Positions 16,562 through 26,178 of a stretch of DNA of 64,000 nt are shown here, piece by piece. A program made the translations under genes and the position numbers. The DNA lies in contig NZ_FXYA01000199.1 in assembly GCF_900184965.1 (NCBI RefSeq), forward strand, positions 124,001 through 188,000. Reading direction: 5' to 3'. Origin of the DNA: Akkermansia muciniphila. Lineage in GTDB: Bacteria; Verrucomicrobiota; Verrucomicrobiia; Verrucomicrobiales; Akkermansiaceae. The notes below the pieces were generated by a model. The model searched no databases, was not told the origin of the DNA, and was given only the letters and a program-made list of their open reading frames with translations. Within the stretch, counting starts at the first letter, position 1; every line of letters begins with the position of its first letter.

Positions 16562-19147
16562 TCAACGGGAGCGTGGCAGGAAATCCAGCTCCCCGGGGTC
16601 GGGCCAGCGGTGCCGGGGATAACGCCCCGCCAGGTCCTTTTTCATTTGCCCGTAGCCGTTCCGCCAAAAACTTTCCAGAGAACCCGTTACCTGCCACGGC
16701 CTCTGGCTGGGAGCCAGCACCTCCACAATCACGGGGACGGCCCCGTTGGCAATGCGCGGGGAAACAGCCACGCCGAACAGGCGCTGCACCGTCAGACTGA
16801 TCACCGGGGAGGAATCCTCCCCGTACCTGACCCTGGCATGCTGGCCATTGGGCAGCGTGAGGCTTACCGGCGCATAATCGTCCAGCGCCTTCGCCTGCCA
16901 GCCGGAAAGCCAATCCCTCAGCACGGGAAGAATCTCCCGTTCCTTGATGTCCTTATAACCTACGGCCCCTTCACAGACCAGGGAAATGGCGACCAGCTTG
17001 TCCTCCTCCGAAAAACGGGGCAGCTCCAGTTCCGGCATCCAAACGCTCAAACCATTAAGACGGCGTATCCACTGTTCCACGGCATCATTCCATTTCACCA
17101 GCTTCAGGGTACCGTCCACTACCTTTTCCGCCAGAACCGGGGCGGCCAGCTCCGGAGAAGCATCTCCGCGGTCACGATCCTCCAGCACCAGATCTCCATA
17201 CATCAGCCTCCGGCGCAAACGCACGCGGCGCAAAGCGGCATCGAAGACGGCTTCCTCCCCGCAGGAAAAACGTTCCGGCCAAATGGAACGCAAATCTTCC
17301 GGCGCAACAAGCGTACAGCGTCCCACACGGGTTTCCACCGCCTTCCCGGACAATTCCGCCACCTCTGCGGCCACGAAATGCTCCCCATGAAACACCACGC
17401 TTCCTTCCGCCAGCCTGCCGCCCACACCGCCGGCCATGCGGCATGTATTGGCGGCCACGCCATTTCGAACACCCACATGGTCCGCAAAACTCTCAATCAT
17501 CGCACGGACTACGGCAGGACGCGCCGCCGTAAAATCCGGTCCCGGCGTTTCCCGGACTTTTCCCCGGCTGCCGACGGACAGAAGCTGCCGGTATGCCATC
17601 CATGCCTCCCGCGCCCCGCGGGCGGAAATGCCCCAGTGGGTACACGTCCCCGCCCCAAAACCGGCCTCCACAGCCTTCTCCACCGCGCGCCACTCCGCCT
17701 GAAAATCCGTGTAATCCGCGGAATCGCGCAAATGATCGTTCAGCCCACCCTTCACCGCAACACCTTCTCCCTGCATCAGGGCAGCAATAGCAGCCAGTTC
17801 CACGGCGCACTGCTCATCCTGCCCGGCCACCATCAGGCGGGCCAGCCGGGGCGGCAGGGGAAAAGCGGTCATCCTTTTTCCCGTATCCGTCAGGCTTCCG
17901 TCCGCCTCCGTAGCGCCCAGGGCAGCCAACAAATTTACTGCCCGCTGCATCACCAGAGGGGCAGGAACATCCAGCCAACGGAAATTTTCCGGCACGTTGA
18001 CGCCCCAGGCAGCCAAATTCAAAACGGCCCCGGCCAAATCCACCCGGAAACATTCGGGCGGGTCAAAATCTTCCTTCCGGGCCTGTTCCGCCTCACTCCA
18101 CAGCCGGAAACAGCGCCCCGGAGCCACGCGCCCGGCACGGCCCGCGCGCTGGGCGGCGGACGCCTTGGAAATCTTCACCAGATGCAGCGTATCCATCCCC
18201 CGGTACGGATCCCAGCCGGACCGGCGCACCAGCCCGGAATCAACCACGGTGCGCACCCCCTCAATCGTCAGGGAAGTTTCCGCCACATTGGTGGAAACAA
18301 TAACACGGGGAATCTCCCCCCGCTCCACGGCGCGATTCTGCTGCTCCGGCGTCAGAGCCCCGTAAAGGGGGAAAACGTCCCTGCCGCCCATCCACGGCTT
18401 TCCTGCCAGCAGATCCACCGTTTTCCGTATTTCATACACGCCCGGCATAAATACCAGCACATCCCCGCAGCCGTCCTCCCTCACCGCCTCCCGCACAACA
18501 TCCGCCGCCTGCTCCCATATGGGGGGAGGCGCCACTCTGCCGCGTCCGTCACTGACCAAGCGGGGGGCCCGGTAAACGATTTCCACGGGATACTGCCTGC
18601 CTTGCGCTTCCAGAACCCGGCAAGAACTTCCCATATATTCCCGCAGGCCGGATATCTCCAGTGTGGCGGACATCACCGCCACGGCCAGATCCCGGCGCGG
18701 CCCTTCCTGCAGATCCAGCACACGCCCCAGGGATAAATCCCCGGAAAGGCTCCGTTCATGGAACTCATCAAACACCACGGCGCTCACCCCTTCCAGGGTG
18801 GGCCGTTCCGTCAGCCAGCGCTCCAGCATGCCGTCCGTCACATACGCGATACGGGTGCGGGAGGAAATATGCCGTTCAAAACGCACCGCATACCCCACTT
18901 CTTTTCCCAGCTCCACCCCGCGCAGCCGGGCCACATGCCGCGCCAGCAGACGAGCGGCCATCCGCCGGGGCTGCACAACGACAATCAGGCCACGGTCTCC
19001 CAGACCGGCGTCATCCATCATCGGAGGAACGCCGGTGGACTTGCCGGAGCCGGTAGGAGCTTTCAACAAAACGCGCGGAGAAGGAACCCGCAGAGCCTCC
19101 ATCAATTCTCCGCGGATTTCCTCAATGGGAAGAGAAGAAAAAACCAT
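16562..19147 (-). CDS. hrpB: ATP-dependent helicase HrpB (DEAH-box type)
   Basis: 861 residues, close to HrpB length. Walker A is in APTGSGKST (residues 30-38), the Walker B/DExH box reads VVFDEFHERSL (Asp127-His130), motif III is VMSATLE, and the helicase C-terminal motifs VIVSTNVAETSLTIEGV and QRAGRAGRVAPGRCFRLW are intact. The C-terminal region carries the HrpB-specific domain (LPNGQHARVRYGE, ending in GSLESFWRNGYGQMKKDLAGRYPRHRWPDPG, quoted here only as landmarks in pieces). HrpB relatives are putative RNA helicases of unclear role. It follows cdsA by 36 bases on the same strand. Confidence 0.92.
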   Translation of the reverse strand: MVFSSLPIEEIRGELMEALRVPSPRVLLKAPTGSGKSTGVPPMMDDAGLGDRGLIVVVQPRRMAARLLARHVARLRGVELGKEVGYAVRFERHISSRTRIAYVTDGMLERWLTERPTLEGVSAVVFDEFHERSLSGDLSLGRVLDLQEGPRRDLAVAVMSATLEISGLREYMGSSCRVLEAQGRQYPVEIVYRAPRLVSDGRGRVAPPPIWEQAADVVREAVREDGCGDVLVFMPGVYEIRKTVDLLAGKPWMGGRDVFPLYGALTPEQQNRAVERGEIPRVIVSTNVAETSLTIEGVRTVVDSGLVRRSGWDPYRGMDTLHLVKISKASAAQRAGRAGRVAPGRCFRLWSEAEQARKEDFDPPECFRVDLAGAVLNLAAWGVNVPENFRWLDVPAPLVMQRAVNLLAALGATEADGSLTDTGKRMTAFPLPPRLARLMVAGQDEQCAVELAAIAALMQGEGVAVKGGLNDHLRDSADYTDFQAEWRAVEKAVEAGFGAGTCTHWGISARGAREAWMAYRQLLSVGSRGKVRETPGPDFTAARPAVVRAMIESFADHVGVRNGVAANTCRMAGGVGGRLAEGSVVFHGEHFVAAEVAELSGKAVETRVGRCTLVAPEDLRSIWPERFSCGEEAVFDAALRRVRLRRRLMYGDLVLEDRDRGDASPELAAPVLAEKVVDGTLKLVKWNDAVEQWIRRLNGLSVWMPELELPRFSEEDKLVAISLVCEGAVGYKDIKEREILPVLRDWLSGWQAKALDDYAPVSLTLPNGQHARVRYGEDSSPVISLTVQRLFGVAVSPRIANGAVPVIVEVLAPSQRPWQVTGSLESFWRNGYGQMKKDLAGRYPRHRWPDPGELDFLPRSR

Positions 19148-19183
19148 AACGGGTTACAGGGAATCCGTTCGTGCCGGGGACAT

Positions 19184-20152
19184 TCAGCCGATGCAGGCCA
19201 GCAGAAACCAGAAAAACGGCACGGTAAAGGAAGGGCTGTCAATCAAATCAAAAATTCCTCCTATCCCCGGCAGCAGGGAACCGGAATCCTTGATGGCCAG
19301 GCTGCGTTTAACCAGGGACCCGGCCAGATCCCCGTAAACGGAAAGCAGGAAAATGAGGGATGTGCATCCCATCAGTACCAATACCTGGGTTATGGACAAG
19401 ACGGAAATTCCGAACATCGGGAAAACCAGCCCTATGGCCGCCGCATTCGTCAGCGCCCAGGAACCGAGGAGGCCCTCCCACGTTTTCTTGGGGCTGATGT
19501 GGGGAATGAGCCTGCGGGAAAAAAGGCGGCCGCCCAGCAGGAACCCGCTCACGTAGGCAAAAATGTCCGCCATCTTCGTTACCAGAACGACCCACAGCAC
19601 ACACATGACAATGGCCGGATAAACATACCCCGCCCTCATATACGCCAGATGCAGGGCCAGAATGGCAAAAGAGAACAGCCAGACGGGATAAATAAAGGAA
19701 AGCAGCGTAGTACCCACGGAACGGAGCGCCCTGCTTCCGTCCACCGGGCGCTTCATCTCACGGATGAAGGCAACCACTACCAGGAGGACCGGAGCGGCAA
19801 GCGCCACCAGAAGAGGAAGGGGGATGAGGAAAGAAACCTGTTCCGCAAGGGCGCTTTCCCGGAATTTAGTGATGCAGCATGACCAGGACAGCAATACGGG
19901 GTACGCCACTCCGAAAAGAAAGCTCAAGTTCGGCTGGGAGGCTTTTCCGGAACGCAGCAGCATGTGCCGCCATTCCCAAGCGGCCAAAATACAGAAAATG
20001 CAGACCAGACCGTAATACCCAAGTTCGCAGTCCCACCACAAAGCCCCGGCCAGCAACCCAAGCAAAACCACGGTGCTGAATGAACGCTGCACCAGAACAC
20101 CCATCTTGCTTCCGGAAAAACTCTTGTCCCGATTCGGTATGCTCATCATCAC
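19184..20152 (-). CDS. cdsA: Phosphatidate cytidylyltransferase
   Basis: 322 residues with about eight membrane helices. The CDP-DG synthase signature is present near the C-terminus: GDLAGSLVKRSLAIKDSG, then LPGIGGIFDLIDS, where the second Asp-containing box has Ile in place of the usual His. The enzyme makes CDP-diacylglycerol from CTP and phosphatidate, feeding all phospholipid synthesis at the inner membrane. It is the first gene of the minus-strand block and is divergent from the tail-specific protease across a 508-bp gap. Confidence 0.9.
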   Translation of the reverse strand: MMMSIPNRDKSFSGSKMGVLVQRSFSTVVLLGLLAGALWWDCELGYYGLVCIFCILAAWEWRHMLLRSGKASQPNLSFLFGVAYPVLLSWSCCITKFRESALAEQVSFLIPLPLLVALAAPVLLVVVAFIREMKRPVDGSRALRSVGTTLLSFIYPVWLFSFAILALHLAYMRAGYVYPAIVMCVLWVVLVTKMADIFAYVSGFLLGGRLFSRRLIPHISPKKTWEGLLGSWALTNAAAIGLVFPMFGISVLSITQVLVLMGCTSLIFLLSVYGDLAGSLVKRSLAIKDSGSLLPGIGGIFDLIDSPSFTVPFFWFLLACIG

Positions 20153-20660
20153 GCGAAGTGTACAGAAAACCGTTGCAACCTCAATCCTGAAATGCTTCCT
20201 TTCCTGCGGCGTCTCTTCGGAAAACGTCCGTTCTCCCCATCCTCACCCTCTCCGCTGCAAACAGGAAAGCAGTCATCCCGCCACTTTTCCCTCTCCGGGA
20301 AGGATGCAGCAACGGAAAACCAAAGAAAGCACGCAACAACAAAAAGCGGAAAAAACATCCGTAAAATGAAATCCATTTCCATGCAGCTCCAATATGACAA
20401 ATGCCGGACTTCCGCACAAAATTTCAAACTTTATGGTGGATTTATCCACCCATGAATTCTCTTCTTTCCTCCCCCTGCCGCCGCCGGATATTTCCGGATG
20501 AACCGGCTTCCATTTACTCTTGTCCTCTTCCGGAAACAAGGAGAGCAAAATAGCGTCATGTGGACGTTTTATAAGATAGACAATCACCTGCAAATCAGTA
20601 ACACTTACATCCCGGCGTCAGCTTTTTCCCCAAATGGAAAAAAACGCACCCTTTTCCGTT
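20153..20660. other. Divergent intergenic region between cdsA and the protease gene
   Basis: This gap must hold the promoters of cdsA (-) and the protease (+). Short open frames exist on both strands but have no codon-like composition or recognisable product. A perfect inverted repeat GGTGGAT-TT-ATCCACC lies at 20435-20450 and could be a protein-binding site. I see no tRNA, riboswitch or terminator. Confidence 0.35.
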
Positions 20661-22880
20661 ATGAACATGCACTCATTCCGTTGGATTAGACTCACCGCAT
20701 TCTCGGCCCTAGCCGCAGCCGCCATTACTTCCTGCGCCTCTGCGGCTACGGACTTCAACCAGGTGGGCAAGCAAATGTCCCTGCTGCTCCAGAATTTCCA
20801 CTTCTCCCGCAAAGAATTCAGCGATGAACTATCCGCCAAATTCCTGGAAACCTACCTGCGCAAGGTAGACCCCAACAAAATATTCTTCACCCAGCAGGAC
20901 GTAGACGCCCTCAAAAGAAAATACGGTAAGGAGCTGGACGACTACCTTATGTCCGGCCAGATGATGGATGCGGCCCAGGCCATGCACTCCCTTTACCGCC
21001 AGCGCGCCATGCAGCGCATCTCCTATGCGCGGGATTTGCTGAAAAAGGGAGGCTTCACCTTTGACAAAGACAAGTCTATCGAACGTTCCCGCCGCAAAAC
21101 AGCCGCGTGGCCCAAGGATGAGGCGGAAATGCAGCAGGTCTGGAAAGACATGGTGGAGGAACAGCTCCTGTCCGAAATCCTGCGCCGTGAAACCGTAGCG
21201 CGCCTGGCCAAGGAACAGAACAAGCCCGATCCCCTGGCCAATGAGAAACCAGCGGAGGAAAAACTGCTTATGCGTTATGAACGCATTCAGCGCAATATTC
21301 AGGAAACGGATCTGGAAGACGTAGCGGAAACACTGCTCAGCGCCGTAGCCTTGACGTATGACCCGCATACGGATTACATGGGTGCGCGCCAGGTGGACCG
21401 TTTCAAAATCTCCATGGGTACGGAACTCACCGGCATCGGCGCCCTGTTGGGCAGTGAAGACGACGGTTCCACCAAAATTACCGGTATCGTTGTGGGAGGA
21501 CCGGCTGACAAATCCGGAGAATTGAAGCTGAACGACCGCATCGTTGCCATTGACTCCGACAACTCCGGAGAAATGGTGGATATCCTGTTCATGAAGCTGG
21601 ACAAAGTGGTGGATATGATCCGCGGAGCCGAAAATACCCAGATGCGCCTGAAAGTAGAGCCGGCAGACGCCCCCGGACAGGCCAAAATCATTACGCTGAC
21701 CCGCTCCAAGGTACCTCTGAAGGATGAACTTGCCAAAGGTGAAATCATTGAACTTACCGGAGCTCCGGAAGGCAGGAACCGCATTGGCGTGCTGAGCCTT
21801 CCCTCCTTCTACGCAGACATGGAAGGCGGAGACCGCCGCTGTGCCAAGGATGTCAAAAAAATCCTGGAACGGATGAACAAGGAAAATGTGGATGGCCTGG
21901 TAATTGACCTGCGCAGCAACGGCGGCGGTTCCCTGGAGGAAGTGCGCCTGATGACGGGCTTCTTTACCGGAAACGGCCCCGTGGTGCAAATCAAGGACAC
22001 CCGCGGCAACGTGGATATCAAATCCGCTCACAACCGCCAGAAACTCTTCAATGGCCCCATTGTGGTGCTCATTAATAAACTCAGCGCATCCGCCTCTGAA
22101 ATTCTGGCCGCGGCCCTTCAGGATTACGGCCGCGCCGTGATTGTGGGGGATGAATCCACCTTCGGGAAGGGGTCTGTGCAGCAGCCTGTGGACATCGGCC
22201 AATACCTGCCTTTCTTCGCGGCCAGAGACCGTGCGGGCCTGCTGAAAGTCACTACCCAGAAATTTTACCGTGTGGCGGGCGGCTCCACCCAGCTCAAAGG
22301 CGTGGAAAGCGATATCCAGCTTCCCACCGCTACGGCGGCATTCGAGCTGGGAGAAGACATTCTGGACTACGCGATGCCCTATGACCAGATTACGCCCTGC
22401 ACCAACTACAAAAAGGACTCCTCCATCGCGGCCATGCTGCCCGTGCTGAAAGATGCCAGCGCGAAGCGCGTGGAAAAAGACCGCGATCTCCAGATTGCCA
22501 GGGAAGATATCGCCATGATGAAACAGCGCATCAAGGACAACAAGCTTTCCCTGAACAAGAAAATCCGGGAACAGGAAAACTCCGCCCTGGAAGAACGCCG
22601 CAAATCCATCAACAAGGAACGCAAAATCCGCTTCGCGGAAATGGCCAAGGAAGACGCTACCAAATACAAAATTTACCGCCTGACGCTGGACGACGTCAAC
22701 GCCAAGGAGCTGCCCCTGGCGGATCCGGAAAAAGACAATGAACAATTCATGCACCTGGCGGAAGACCCCACGGCAGAACTGGACGACTCCCCGGAATACC
22801 CCTCCGGCCTTGATCCGGAACTCCGTGAAGGCATCAACATCGTCCAGGATATGCTGAAGCTGGAATCCTCCGGAAAATAA
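20661..22880 (+). CDS. prc: Tail-specific C-terminal processing protease (S41 family, Prc-like)
   Basis: 739 residues from the chosen start. An upstream in-frame ATG at 20634 would add nine residues including acid ones before the signal sequence, so I prefer 20661 ([17 protein letters not shown]). The signal ends in AITSC, which fits a lipobox. A PDZ domain lies at about 240-330, then the S41 core: [33 protein letters not shown] with the Ser nucleophile, and [10 protein letters not shown] with the general-base Lys about 26 residues later. The C-terminal basic/helical extension ([15 protein letters not shown]) is the Prc-type tail. It would degrade periplasmic proteins from their C-termini. 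A terminator follows. Confidence 0.92.
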   Translation: MNMHSFRWIRLTAFSALAAAAITSCASAATDFNQVGKQMSLLLQNFHFSRKEFSDELSAKFLETYLRKVDPNKIFFTQQDVDALKRKYGKELDDYLMSGQMMDAAQAMHSLYRQRAMQRISYARDLLKKGGFTFDKDKSIERSRRKTAAWPKDEAEMQQVWKDMVEEQLLSEILRRETVARLAKEQNKPDPLANEKPAEEKLLMRYERIQRNIQETDLEDVAETLLSAVALTYDPHTDYMGARQVDRFKISMGTELTGIGALLGSEDDGSTKITGIVVGGPADKSGELKLNDRIVAIDSDNSGEMVDILFMKLDKVVDMIRGAENTQMRLKVEPADAPGQAKIITLTRSKVPLKDELAKGEIIELTGAPEGRNRIGVLSLPSFYADMEGGDRRCAKDVKKILERMNKENVDGLVIDLRSNGGGSLEEVRLMTGFFTGNGPVVQIKDTRGNVDIKSAHNRQKLFNGPIVVLINKLSASASEILAAALQDYGRAVIVGDESTFGKGSVQQPVDIGQYLPFFAARDRAGLLKVTTQKFYRVAGGSTQLKGVESDIQLPTATAAFELGEDILDYAMPYDQITPCTNYKKDSSIAAMLPVLKDASAKRVEKDRDLQIAREDIAMMKQRIKDNKLSLNKKIREQENSALEERRKSINKERKIRFAEMAKEDATKYKIYRLTLDDVNAKELPLADPEKDNEQFMHLAEDPTAELDDSPEYPSGLDPELREGINIVQDMLKLESSGK

Positions 22881-22909
22881 CGGCTCGCTCCTCGCGAACC
22901 TCCTTGCCG

Positions 22910-22943
22910 CCCCGGCCCCATTCAGGGGACCGGGGTTCTTTTT
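22910..22943 (+). terminator. Rho-independent terminator of the tail-specific protease gene
   Basis: Stem CCCCGG-CCCC (22910-22919) pairs with GGGG-A-CCGGGG (22925-22935) with one bulged A and a 5-nt loop, followed by TTCTTTTT (22936-22943). It lies 30 bases after the stop codon. Confidence 0.8.
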
Positions 22944-22999
22944 CACGGAGGCAATTCCGGGAGCCGTGCCTCCCGAACAGCCCGAAATGAATCCGGGGC

Positions 23000-23028
23000 T
23001 TGCCAGCCGGAGGGAAATAAGGCAGTAT
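23000..23028 (+). promoter_or_regulatory. Candidate promoter of rpiB-glyA
   Basis: TTGCCA (23000-23005), a 17-base spacer, and CAGTAT (23023-23028), 15 bases before the ATG at 23044. The -10 and spacer end match the fabI candidate (TAAGGCAGTATT). The -35 plus first part of the spacer (TTGCC...GGAGGGAAA) matches the candidate at 60911. Confidence 0.45.
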
Positions 23029-23043
23029 TTTTGCCCGTCAGCA

Positions 23044-24744
23044 ATGAGCACCACCATGAATACGACATACAAAATTGCCATCGGCGCGGATCACGCCGGA
23101 GTCGATCTCAAGGAAACCGTAGCAGAACTCCTCAAGGCATGGGGTCATGAAGTGACCGACATGGGAACCATGACCAAAAATTCCTGTGATTATTCCGACT
23201 ATGCCAATGCAGTCGCAAGCAGCATTGCTGACGGCACCAACGACCGCGGCATCCTTATCTGCCGGTCCGGCATCGGCATGAGCATTGCCGCCAACCGCTG
23301 GGTAGGCGTCCGCGCCGCCCTCTGCCGCACGGCCCCTGCTGCGGCCCTCTCCCGCCAGCACAATGATTCCAACCTGCTCTGCCTGGCTTCCGCCTATGTG
23401 GACAATGAAAGTGTGGAAGATGTCCTGGACGCCTGGCTGCATGCTGACTTTGAAGGCGGGCGCCATGAACGCCGCGTCGTCAAATCCTCCGGCAGCCCCC
23501 TGCAATGGACGGATCCGGAACTGGCGGCCCTCATTCAGGAAGAAGGACGCCGGGAAAGCAACAACATTGAACTGATTGCCTCTGAAAACTTCACTTCCCC
23601 CTCCGTCCGGGAAGCCCAGGGCTCCCTGCTGACCAACAAATACGCGGAAGGCTATCCCGGCAAACGCTGGTATGGCGGCTGCGAGGTGGTGGACAAAGTG
23701 GAACAGATCGCCATTGACCGCGTACTGGAAATTTTCGGCGGGGATCATGCCAATGTGCAGCCCCACTCCGGTTCCCAGGCCAACATGGCCGTTTACTTCT
23801 CTGTTCTGAAGCCGGGCGACACCATTCTCACGATGGATCTCTCCCACGGCGGCCACCTCACCCACGGTCACCGGGCCAACTTCTCCGGCAAACTGTACAA
23901 TGTGGTTCACTACGGCGTATCCCAGGAAACGGAAGCTATTGACTATGATGCTTTGGAAAAACTGGCTCTGGAGGTGAAGCCGCAAATGATCACGGCGGGA
24001 GCAAGCGCCTACTCACGCACAATCGACTTTGAACGCATGGGACAGATTGCCAGGGCCTGCGGTGCCTACCTGTTCGTGGACATGGCCCACATCGCGGGCC
24101 TGGTGGCAGGGGGGCAGCACCCGAATCCGGTTCCCTATGCGGACTTCGTCTCCTCCACCACGCATAAATCCCTGCGCGGCCCCCGCGGCGGCTTCGTCAT
24201 CTGCAAGGAGGAATACGCCAAAAAACTGGATGCCGCCGTCTTCCCCGGAATGCAGGGAGGTCCCCTCATGCACATCATTGCCGCTAAGGCGGCCTGTTTC
24301 GGGGAAGCTCTGAAGCCCGAATTCAAGGACTATGCGGCCCAGGTTGTCAAAAACGCCAAGGCCATGGCGGCCAAAATGGCGGAACTCGGCTTCCGCGTCG
24401 TCTCCAACGGTACGGACAACCACGTCTTCATGGTAGACCTCCGCAACAAGGGCATTAACGGCGCAGACGCGCAGGAAGCCCTGGACCGCGTAGGCATCAC
24501 CGTAAACAAGAACGCCATCCCGTTTGACACGGGCTCTCCCATGAAACCCTCCGGCATCCGCATCGGCACGCCTGCCGTAACCACTCGCGGCATGAAAGAA
24601 AAAGACGTGGAACAGGTGGCCGAATTCATTGCCCGTGCGCTGGCCTTGTACGTAGGTGACCAGGTATGCCCGAATCCGGACGGCTTCTCCCAGCTTAAGG
24701 AAGAAGTTTCCGCGTTTAACCGCAACTTCCGCCTGCCTCATTAA
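23044..24744 (+). CDS. Fused ribose-5-phosphate isomerase B and serine hydroxymethyltransferase
   Basis: 566 residues in one uninterrupted frame. Residues about 8-145 are Rpi[10 protein letters not shown] (His17), [24 protein letters not shown] with Cys73 at the catalytic position, and SRQHNDSN with His106; the usual CGTGIG reads CRSGIG. Residues about 152-566 are full-length Gly[11 protein letters not shown], the PLP-lysine segment [14 protein letters not shown] with Lys375, and TPAVTTRGM. RpiB interconverts ribose-5-P and ribulose-5-P; SHMT moves the serine hydroxymethyl carbon to tetrahydrofolate. I start at 23044; [10 protein letters not shown] at 23056 is an alternative. Upstream in-frame codons from 22966 look non-coding and overlap the promoter. 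A terminator follows. Confidence 0.93.
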   Translation: MSTTMNTTYKIAIGADHAGVDLKETVAELLKAWGHEVTDMGTMTKNSCDYSDYANAVASSIADGTNDRGILICRSGIGMSIAANRWVGVRAALCRTAPAAALSRQHNDSNLLCLASAYVDNESVEDVLDAWLHADFEGGRHERRVVKSSGSPLQWTDPELAALIQEEGRRESNNIELIASENFTSPSVREAQGSLLTNKYAEGYPGKRWYGGCEVVDKVEQIAIDRVLEIFGGDHANVQPHSGSQANMAVYFSVLKPGDTILTMDLSHGGHLTHGHRANFSGKLYNVVHYGVSQETEAIDYDALEKLALEVKPQMITAGASAYSRTIDFERMGQIARACGAYLFVDMAHIAGLVAGGQHPNPVPYADFVSSTTHKSLRGPRGGFVICKEEYAKKLDAAVFPGMQGGPLMHIIAAKAACFGEALKPEFKDYAAQVVKNAKAMAAKMAELGFRVVSNGTDNHVFMVDLRNKGINGADAQEALDRVGITVNKNAIPFDTGSPMKPSGIRIGTPAVTTRGMKEKDVEQVAEFIARALALYVGDQVCPNPDGFSQLKEEVSAFNRNFRLPH

Positions 24745-24770
24745 CATCTCCTGCGCATAAACGCTTTTCA

Positions 24771-24803
24771 GGCCGTTCCGCCGTTTCCGCGGAACGGCCT
24801 TTT
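24771..24803 (+). terminator. Rho-independent terminator of rpiB-glyA
   Basis: An 11-bp perfect stem GGCCGTTCCGC (24771-24781) with GCGGAACGGCC (24789-24799), a 7-nt loop, then TTTTAATT. It lies 26 bases after the stop. Further downstream, a 12-bp palindrome CAAACCGGTTTG is at 24928-24939. Confidence 0.85.
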
Positions 24804-24943
24804 AATTAAAAATCCGTATTCACGGTCTCCCAATACGGACGGCCAAGACGCCCGCAACAAAAAAACTCTTCGTCAAGGAATAGCCAGGAATTGTCCAAAC
24901 TGCGCTTTCCCTCTCCTATATTGCGGACAAACCGGTTTGGAAA

Positions 24944-25459
24944 TTAACAATCATTATTCATCCTCACGTCCTCGCTGGAACATTTGCCCTCTTCCCGGCC
25001 CAACCGGAAAACAAAGGTAGCGGCAGGTTGGGAATAATGGAACTGATGGCTTGCACGGGTTGCCCCTCCATCCGCAATTAAAATAATCTTAAAACCTTCA
25101 TTGGAAAACCGGATATTTTTTTCATCCCAATATCCATAACCGGACATAACAGAATATCTTCCTATTTCTCTAAATGAACCGTCCTGCTGGCGCAGAAAAG
25201 CTTTAAATTCATAACTGTTGAAATTGGCGCCCCTAGGCGTTCTCCACACTAAAGCGGCTTCATGGTCCGCCTGCCAGATTACTTTGTTATCCGGATTGTC
25301 CCGGAAACAGTTTTCCAGAAAAGCCATCTCCTGCTTGTGAAAACGCAAGGCGGCGCCATCTACCGGAGGATGATCGACAAGAGGAGAAGGCGCACCAGAA
25401 GCCACAACAAGGGGAACCGTGCAGCAAGAGAAAAAAAACGTTTTCAAGGAGGCATTCAT
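24944..25459 (-). CDS. Small secreted protein of unknown function, possible immunity protein
   Basis: 171 residues with a signal peptide (about 1-21, LKTFFFSCCTVPLVVASG), so exported. The rest has aromatic-rich beta-like stretches (SGYGYWDEKNIRFSNEGFK) and a C-terminal Cys pair. I do not recognise the family. It sits 77 bases downstream of a broken gene whose C-terminal part looks like a cell-wall hydrolase or polymorphic-toxin tip. A secreted protein directly behind a peptidoglycan-hydrolase toxin is the usual arrangement for a periplasmic immunity protein, but this is inference from context. The stretch is AT-richer than its flanks, which suggests acquisition. Confidence 0.55.
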   Translation of the reverse strand: MNASLKTFFFSCCTVPLVVASGAPSPLVDHPPVDGAALRFHKQEMAFLENCFRDNPDNKVIWQADHEAALVWRTPRGANFNSYEFKAFLRQQDGSFREIGRYSVMSGYGYWDEKNIRFSNEGFKIILIADGGATRASHQFHYSQPAATFVFRLGREEGKCSSEDVRMNNDC

Positions 25460-25535
25460 CTTCCGGATATTACTTCATCAAAAAGACGGCTCAAGTCTCA
25501 ATCACCTGATCCGCCTGATGATGCTTCAGAATGAT

Positions 25536-26131
25536 TTATCTATCCAAAGGGCCACCGGGCCAGACAGACAAATTATCCCATCCGTCTGGTTTGACGGTGC
25601 AGGTCCGGTACTGTTTTTCAGTCAAAAAGTCAGTTCCTCCAATAGTAACATGAGGCTTGGGAGTAGTGCCTGCCGTTCTAAATCCATCATAAGGAACGGT
25701 TACGCCACCGCTCAGAACCTCAAGAAGCGCCTTTCTGGCTTCTTCCGGTTTTTCACAACTCAGCCTGTCAATATCCCTGTACTTCTCCCCTTCAACCTTG
25801 GCATATTGCTGATTTGTTACAGATGCCCAATTAGGATTCTTACCGTCTTTGATTTCTCCAAATTCCGTCAACATACTCAACAATGGATTTCGATAGGCAT
25901 TCCCTTTCGTGTTGCCGAGACGATTCAACATCACCAATGCAATCGCCCTCATCTCGGCACCCTTCGTATCGGCTTCCGCATAGATGGCTCACACCATTAG
26001 AGAGTCAGAACATCGTCTCCGTCGATGCGGAAATAATGCCGTTCTGCTTTTTCTACTCTAATGTATCTTTTCCAGGTGTCAGTACGATCTTCTACATTCT
26101 GCTTGATAGGAATCAGCACGGGGTCGGCCAC
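25536..26131 (-). pseudogene. Broken cell-wall-hydrolase/toxin-tip-like gene (two fragments)
   Basis: The downstream fragment (25536-25952 from its first ATG) encodes 138 residues. In-frame sequence upstream of that ATG, back to a TGA at 25989-25991, adds AIYAEADTKGAE, giving YAEAD...MRAIALVMLNRLG. This resembles the SleB/transglycosylase-type pattern with an active-site Glu and a conserved NR. A second fragment in another frame, from GTG at 26131 to TAA at 25997, encodes 44 codon-like residues (ADPVLIPIKQ...RHYFRIDGDDVLTL). The fragments abut within 6 bases, in different frames, which suggests one gene broken by a frameshift and 5' deletion. Alternatively the 138-residue frame is a short live gene. 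AT-richer than its neighbours. Confidence 0.5.
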
Positions 26132-26178
26132 TCAACTAACAAACAAATTTTTACAAAAATTTGATATGTAAAATTCTT

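Noticed and set aside
22966-23043. 26-codon N-terminal extension of rpiB-glyA
   Set aside because: It overlaps the candidate promoter, and the RpiB homology begins only after the Met at 23044 or 23056.
20829-23081. 750-codon minus-strand open frame opposite the tail-specific protease
   Set aside because: Antisense of a canonical S41 protease; composition rich in Phe, Gly, His and Val with no motif.
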